64,000 nucleotides of DNA, taken from assembly GCA_035555595.1 (NCBI GenBank), contig DATMGK010000063.1:8621-72620 (forward strand). The letters are read 5' to 3'. How positions within the stretch are numbered: position 1 is the first letter of the stretch; every line of letters starts with the position of its first letter. The DNA is from Croceibacterium_A sp035555595. GTDB lineage: Bacteria > Pseudomonadota > Alphaproteobacteria > Sphingomonadales > Sphingomonadaceae. The position numbers and the translations under genes are program-made. Positions 60,466 to 64,000 of the stretch are shown piece after piece. The notes beneath the pieces were generated by a model, which was given only the letters and a program-made list of their open reading frames with translations, searched no databases and was not told the origin of the DNA.

Positions 60466-61280
60466 CCGCTCTGATGAAAGGGAAGCGGGGCCTCATCATG
60501 GGTCTCGCAAACGAGAAGTCGCTCGCCTGGGGTATCGCCCAGAAATTGCGCGAGCATGGGGCCGAAATGGCCTTTTCCTATCAGGGGGAAGCGCTGGAAA
60601 AGCGCGTCAGGCCGCTGGCGGAACAGCTCGGTTCGGACTTCTGCTTCGATTGCGACGTGGCGCGGATGGACGCGCTGGACACGGCTTTCAAGACGCTGAA
60701 GGACCGTTGGGACACGCTGGATTTCGTGGTCCACGCCATCGGCTTTTCCGACAAGAACGAGCTGCGCGGGAAGTATGTCGACACCAGTCTCGACAATTTC
60801 CTGATGACGATGAACATTTCCGCCTATTCACTGGTCGCGGTGGCCAATCGCGCGCGCGCGATGATGAACGCCAAGGCGGACGGCAGCGGCGGATCGATCC
60901 TGACGCTGACCTATTACGGCGCGGAAAAGGTCGTGCCCCATTACAACGTGATGGGCGTGGCGAAGGCAGCGCTGGAAACCAGCGTGAAGTATCTGGCCAA
61001 CGATCTGGGCCCGGAAAACATCCGTGTGAACGGGATCAGCGCCGGCCCGATCAAGACTCTGGCGGCGAGCGGGATCGGCGATTTCCGCTATATCCTGAAA
61101 TGGAATGAGCTGAATTCGCCACTGCGTCGCAATGTCACCATCGAGGATGTCGGCGGCGCGGGTCTCTATATGCTGAGCGACCTGTCGAGCGGCGTGACCG
61201 GCGAAGTGCATCACGTGGATGCAGGCTATCACGTTGTGGGCATGAAGCAGGAAGATGCGCCGGATATCTCGCTGGTATAG
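60462..61280 (+). CDS. fabI: Enoyl-ACP reductase (FabI type)
   Basis: 272 residues. The NAD site GLANEKSLAWGIAQK, the catalytic YxxxxxxK in TYYGAEKVVPHYNVMGVAKAALE (Tyr/Lys of FabI) and the ending SSGVTGEVHHVDAGYHVVGM identify FabI, the last reducing step of fatty-acid elongation and the triclosan target. Coupled to yihY. Confidence 0.95.
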   Translation: MTALMKGKRGLIMGLANEKSLAWGIAQKLREHGAEMAFSYQGEALEKRVRPLAEQLGSDFCFDCDVARMDALDTAFKTLKDRWDTLDFVVHAIGFSDKNELRGKYVDTSLDNFLMTMNISAYSLVAVANRARAMMNAKADGSGGSILTLTYYGAEKVVPHYNVMGVAKAALETSVKYLANDLGPENIRVNGISAGPIKTLAASGIGDFRYILKWNELNSPLRRNVTIEDVGGAGLYMLSDLSSGVTGEVHHVDAGYHVVGMKQEDAPDISLV

Positions 61281-61328
61281 TGCATTTGTTCCTGTTATGT
61301 TCGCGCCGAATCCGATGGAGGACGAACG

Positions 61329-61730
61329 ATGCTGACAGGTGGGTGCCGCTGCGGCGCGATACGTTATCAGGCCAGGGTAGATGACCCGACCCGGCATGCG
61401 CTGTGCCATTGTGAGGATTGCCAGCGTTCCGCCGGGGCCCCTGCCGTCGCGTGGCTGGCGGTGCCGAAGGAAAGCTTTGCAGTAACGCAGGGTGAGGCCG
61501 TGCGGTGGGATGGAGACGGCGGGGCGGAACGCTATTTCTGCGGCACCTGCGGAACCGGTCTGTATTATTTCAACGAAGAGGTTCTGCCCGGGGTGGCCGA
61601 CATCCAGTCGGCCACGCTGGACGACACCGAAACATGGCAGCCGGGCGCGCAGATTCAATGCGCGGACCGGCTGGGCTATATGGCCAAGCTGGGCGAAATG
61701 CCGGAGTTCGAACGCTATCCGGCCCAGTAA
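61329..61730 (+). CDS. GFA-family zinc protein
   Basis: 133 residues. The zinc ligands are GGCRCGAIRY, LCHCEDCQRSAG and FCGTCGTGLYYF, the pattern of the GFA (glutathione-dependent formaldehyde-activating) family, with GGAGGAC upstream of the ATG. The family is mostly of unknown substrate. It stops 11 bases before the convergent secreted protein gene. Confidence 0.9.
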   Translation: MLTGGCRCGAIRYQARVDDPTRHALCHCEDCQRSAGAPAVAWLAVPKESFAVTQGEAVRWDGDGGAERYFCGTCGTGLYYFNEEVLPGVADIQSATLDDTETWQPGAQIQCADRLGYMAKLGEMPEFERYPAQ

Positions 61731-61741
61731 CCCGGCTGATC

Positions 61742-62326
61742 TTACGGGCTGGGGGGAATAGCCAGCGGATCGACCGTTTTGGGCACTTGCGGCGTAGTGG
61801 ACGGGGTGGTGGCCTGACCTTCTTCCCGCGCGACACGTTCCATGTATTGCCGCTCAAGCTCCTCCACCCGGGCCTGCGTTGCCGCAGCCTCCGCATCGAT
61901 GGTGGACAGCCGTTCCGTGCGCTGGGCGGAAATGATTTCCGAAGCGCGCACGCCAGAGCCGGTGCGCCGTTCCTCATAAGCGGCGGCAATCATTTCCGCC
62001 GTACAGCCAAGTTCGCCGCCCATACCCACGGGGCTGCACGAAAGCGGGCCGAAATTGCCCACCGTCTCGAAACTCTTGACCCGGTTGGTCCAGGAATCAT
62101 TCTGCGGGCTGTTGCTCTGCCTCAGCGCCTCGGGAATGCGATACCGTTCCCCTTCATCCATGCGGCGACAGACCACGATTACGTCATCGGTCGACGGTGG
62201 GCAGGCGTCTTCGCCGAACACGTCGACGATATTGACCTTCTCGTTACCAGCTTCCTGCGCTGCGGCGGGCGTGGTGATCAGGCCCAGAGAGAGGGGTGCG
62301 AGGGCGATGAGGGCGAGGTTCTTCAT
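61742..62326 (-). CDS. Secreted protein of unknown function with a Cys-xxx-VIVVCRR motif
   Basis: 194 residues from the ATG at 62326 with GGGAACGAAC upstream; the open frame is longer but lacks a signal there. The signal peptide ends PAAAQ. Next is GEDACPPSTDDVIVVCRRMDEGERYRIPEALR (in parts), with a second Cys pair later (SCSPVG and LGCTAEM), then a coiled-coil-like helix (EAAATQARVEELERQYMER) and a Thr/Pro-rich end. The VIVVCRR segment is close to EIVVCRR of the 1036-1542 protein, so the two look like distant paralogues. Confidence 0.75.
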   Translation of the reverse strand: MKNLALIALAPLSLGLITTPAAAQEAGNEKVNIVDVFGEDACPPSTDDVIVVCRRMDEGERYRIPEALRQSNSPQNDSWTNRVKSFETVGNFGPLSCSPVGMGGELGCTAEMIAAAYEERRTGSGVRASEIISAQRTERLSTIDAEAAATQARVEELERQYMERVAREEGQATTPSTTPQVPKTVDPLAIPPSP

Positions 62327-62423
62327 GTTCGTTCCCGTAAGCGGTTCATGCCCGCGCCGTGCATAAAACGCCCGGCCGCGTGAACCGATAGTGAAGCGCT
62401 TGGGCCATGCGCCTTGTTCCGCG

Positions 62424-62939
62424 TCAAATCCTTTCGGAGAGGCGGATCGCCGCGCGGCAGCCCAGCCTGATCGCCGCGCTGAGCAGGGGATAGGCGGGCG
62501 CCCGTTCCGCCCCGGCAGCCAGCGCCGCATCGCGGTGGGCGCGCTCATCCTCGCGGAAGCGGTCGATCATGTCCGTCAGTTCGGGATCGTCGCCATCCCG
62601 CTCCAGCTCGTCGATCTGCTTGCTGTAATGGCGGTCGATCTCTTCCTCGACCGCGGCGGTGCAGGCCATTGCAGCTTCCGGCCCGATCAGCGCGGTCGCC
62701 GCGCCCAGCGCATATCCGGCCACCGACCAGATCGGCTGCAACGCCGTTGGGCGGACCCCGCGCTGCGACATCACGGCGTTGAAGGCGGCAAGGTGATCCG
62801 CCTCCTGCTCCGCCATGTGGCGGATCTCTCTGCTATGGGGCGAACGATCGCCCATCACCGCCAGTTGCCCGGCGTAGATGCGGGTGGCGCCATATTCGCC
62901 CGCCTGATCGACGCGGATCATGGAAGCCCGGCTGGTCAT
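62424..62939 (-). CDS. coq7: Demethoxyubiquinone hydroxylase, COQ7 type
   Basis: 171 residues from the ATG at 62939, overlapping the dsbB stop (ATGA). Di-iron ligands of the COQ7 family are visible: RVDQAGEYGATRIY (Glu), MAEQEADHLAAF (ExxH) and AVEEEIDRHY and REDERAHRD near the end (Glu/His). It puts the C6 hydroxyl on the ubiquinone ring. It is the usual alphaproteobacterial solution in place of UbiF. Confidence 0.94.
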   Translation of the reverse strand: MTSRASMIRVDQAGEYGATRIYAGQLAVMGDRSPHSREIRHMAEQEADHLAAFNAVMSQRGVRPTALQPIWSVAGYALGAATALIGPEAAMACTAAVEEEIDRHYSKQIDELERDGDDPELTDMIDRFREDERAHRDAALAAGAERAPAYPLLSAAIRLGCRAAIRLSERI

Positions 62940-63430
62940 GCGCGTTTGCCCCTGAGCAGAATGAAGATCGCGGCAGCTGTCACGATGGAGATCACCGCGT
63001 TGAACCCCGCCAGTGACACGCCCGCAATGGTCCACGGCGCAACGTCGCAGCGCACCAATGGCGCGTTCATGATCGCATCCAGAGGATCGCCGCCATTCGA
63101 CGCGACACTGCTGGTGCAGGCAGTCAGCCCTTCCCACCAGCCATATTCGACCCCGGCGTGATAAGCGCCGATCACGCCGGACGACAGGATGGCCAGAGCC
63201 GCCAGCGCGACCCACAGCGCGCGAGGGTGCGCCACCGTGGACACGAACGCAAGTATCACGGCGGCGAAATGCCCGTAACGCTGCCACCAGCACATCTCGC
63301 ACGGGAACAGGCCGAAGCCGTATTGCGACAGGTATGCGCCGCCCAGCAGCAGCAGGGGAACGCCCAGCGCCAGACGCTGCGCGAGATCACCACTGGCGAG
63401 CCTTTCCGCCGGCTTCAGCAGGGTAGCCAT
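62936..63430 (-). CDS. dsbB: Disulfide bond formation protein B-like
   Basis: 164 residues with four membrane helices. The first Cys pair is Cys44/Cys47 (FPCEMCWWQRYGH) and the second Cys105 and Cys128 (LTACTSSV and VRCDVAPW). It re-oxidises DsbA with ubiquinone. Preceded three bases upstream by ctpA and overlapping coq7, so a quinone-related pair is translated together. Confidence 0.93.
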   Translation of the reverse strand: MATLLKPAERLASGDLAQRLALGVPLLLLGGAYLSQYGFGLFPCEMCWWQRYGHFAAVILAFVSTVAHPRALWVALAALAILSSGVIGAYHAGVEYGWWEGLTACTSSVASNGGDPLDAIMNAPLVRCDVAPWTIAGVSLAGFNAVISIVTAAAIFILLRGKRA

Positions 63431-63433
63431 GCG

Positions 63434-64000
63434 TTAGTTGCGCGCGATGACGGTGGAACCAGCGCGGCGCAGGGTGCGAAGCGCATAGTCGAGCTGGAAA
63501 TCCTCGACCCCCTGTTCCTTGAGCTGTTCCGCCGTAAGCTGGAAGCGCGGATCGTCGAGCCGATCGGCTTCGAGCGCCTTGTCCTCCAGCCCGATCTCGT
63601 TGACCAGATGCCCGCGCAGATCGCTTTCGCGCAGCACGATGCGACGCTTGGCCGCATCAGGATCGCTGAGCTGGGGCACGCGGATATCCGGTTCGATCCC
63701 ACCTTCCTGCACGGAACGGCCCGACGGCGTGTAATACCGCGCGGTGGTGAGCTTCAGCGCGGAATCGCGGGTGAGCGGCAGCAGCGTCTGCACGCTGCCC
63801 TTGCCGAAACTGCGTTCGCCCATAACGATCGCCCGGCGTTGGTCCTGCAACGCGCCCGCCACGATTTCGCTGGCCGAAGCAGAACCCGCGTCGATCAGCA
63901 CGATCATCGGTACACCGGCGGCGACATCGCCCGGATAGTACTTTTCCGCTTCGTAATAGACGGTGTCGCGCTCGTTACGGCCGCGCTGCGACACGATCTG
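63434..64000 (-). CDS. ctpA: C-terminal processing protease (S41 family), 5' part outside window
   Basis: The visible C-terminal part of about 188 residues includes the S41 catalytic site: Ser in DAGSASASEIVAGAL and Lys in GERSFGKGSVQTLLP, and the substrate region YYTPSGRSVQEGGIEPD. A PDZ domain and the signal lie beyond the right edge. It is a periplasmic carboxy-terminal protease (Prc/CtpA group). It runs leftward into dsbB. Confidence 0.93.
   Translation of the reverse strand, partial: QIVSQRGRNERDTVYYEAEKYYPGDVAAGVPMIVLIDAGSASASEIVAGALQDQRRAIVMGERSFGKGSVQTLLPLTRDSALKLTTARYYTPSGRSVQEGGIEPDIRVPQLSDPDAAKRRIVLRESDLRGHLVNEIGLEDKALEADRLDDPRFQLTAEQLKEQGVEDFQLDYALRTLRRAGSTVIARN

Overview
The window is a 64 kb piece of a high-GC alphaproteobacterial chromosome, most likely from the order Sphingomonadales (Erythrobacteraceae/Sphingomonadaceae type). 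The basis is the gene set and order: the cell-cycle proteins SciP and MipZ, a cytochrome bc1 operon (Rieske, cyt b, cyt c1) followed by apt, a tonB-exbB-exbD-exbD cluster, the run gpmA-purE-purK-folA-ribF-ileS-lspA-DUF3035, sucC-etfB-etfA, and a COQ7-type ubiquinone hydroxylase next to dsbB and ctpA. The assignment is inference from gene content; no 16S gene is present. No insertion sequence, integrase, prophage, CRISPR array or plasmid function was seen. The window is core genome with small accessory genes between operons.

Layout. 1-6.9 kb: glpX (cut by the left edge), a small secreted protein, hom, an exported protein of unknown function, then the tonB-exbB-exbD1-exbD2 cluster ending in a strong terminator. 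7-14.8 kb: an Lhr-type helicase, a 41-residue entericidin-like lipoprotein, and the tight chain mipZ-J-domain protein-pgm-nat, all leftward; then panC (rightward) running into an antisense tRNA-Gly. 14.2-24.9 kb: an OmpA-like lipoprotein with a CPA-type antiporter, an atypical SDR plus NTF2-like pair, petABC-apt, pgeF and pepN. 25-30 kb: an epimerase-like protein, a DMT transporter with a threonine aldolase, a GNAT, a pair of bacterial PH-domain membrane proteins and tRNA-Thr. 30.2-38.1 kb: the housekeeping series from gpmA to the DUF3035-like lipoprotein, closed by a terminator. 38.2-45.2 kb: a CNNM/CBS protein, an OmpA lipoprotein, a CysQ-like phosphatase, sucC, etfBA and a periplasmic protein with a TonB-C-like end. 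45.3-53 kb: a leftward RND efflux pair translationally coupled to DUF445 and GNAT genes, a GlsB/YeaQ membrane protein, and sciP with an unknown partner. 53-64 kb: mnmA, a class C beta-lactamase-fold lipoprotein, pdxH-CDF-phzF, dnaJ/cbpA, yihY-fabI, a GFA protein, a second secreted Cys-motif protein, and the ctpA-dsbB-coq7 run cut by the right edge.

Many adjacent genes overlap by ATGA or TGATG, so translational coupling is common. The more unusual signals are four short repeats at exact 11-bp spacing between pdxH and dnaJ, a perfect AGGTAAAC-N5-GTTTACCT palindrome in the sciP/mnmA divergent region, a stretch of about 240 bp in the IleRS editing domain with unlike composition and codon use, an SDR whose YxxxK catalytic pair is absent, a soluble periplasmic protein sharing the Cys-spaced C-terminal pattern of the local TonB, and the MipZ/J-domain operon. 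I did not find a clear defence island or a wholly new multi-gene system.
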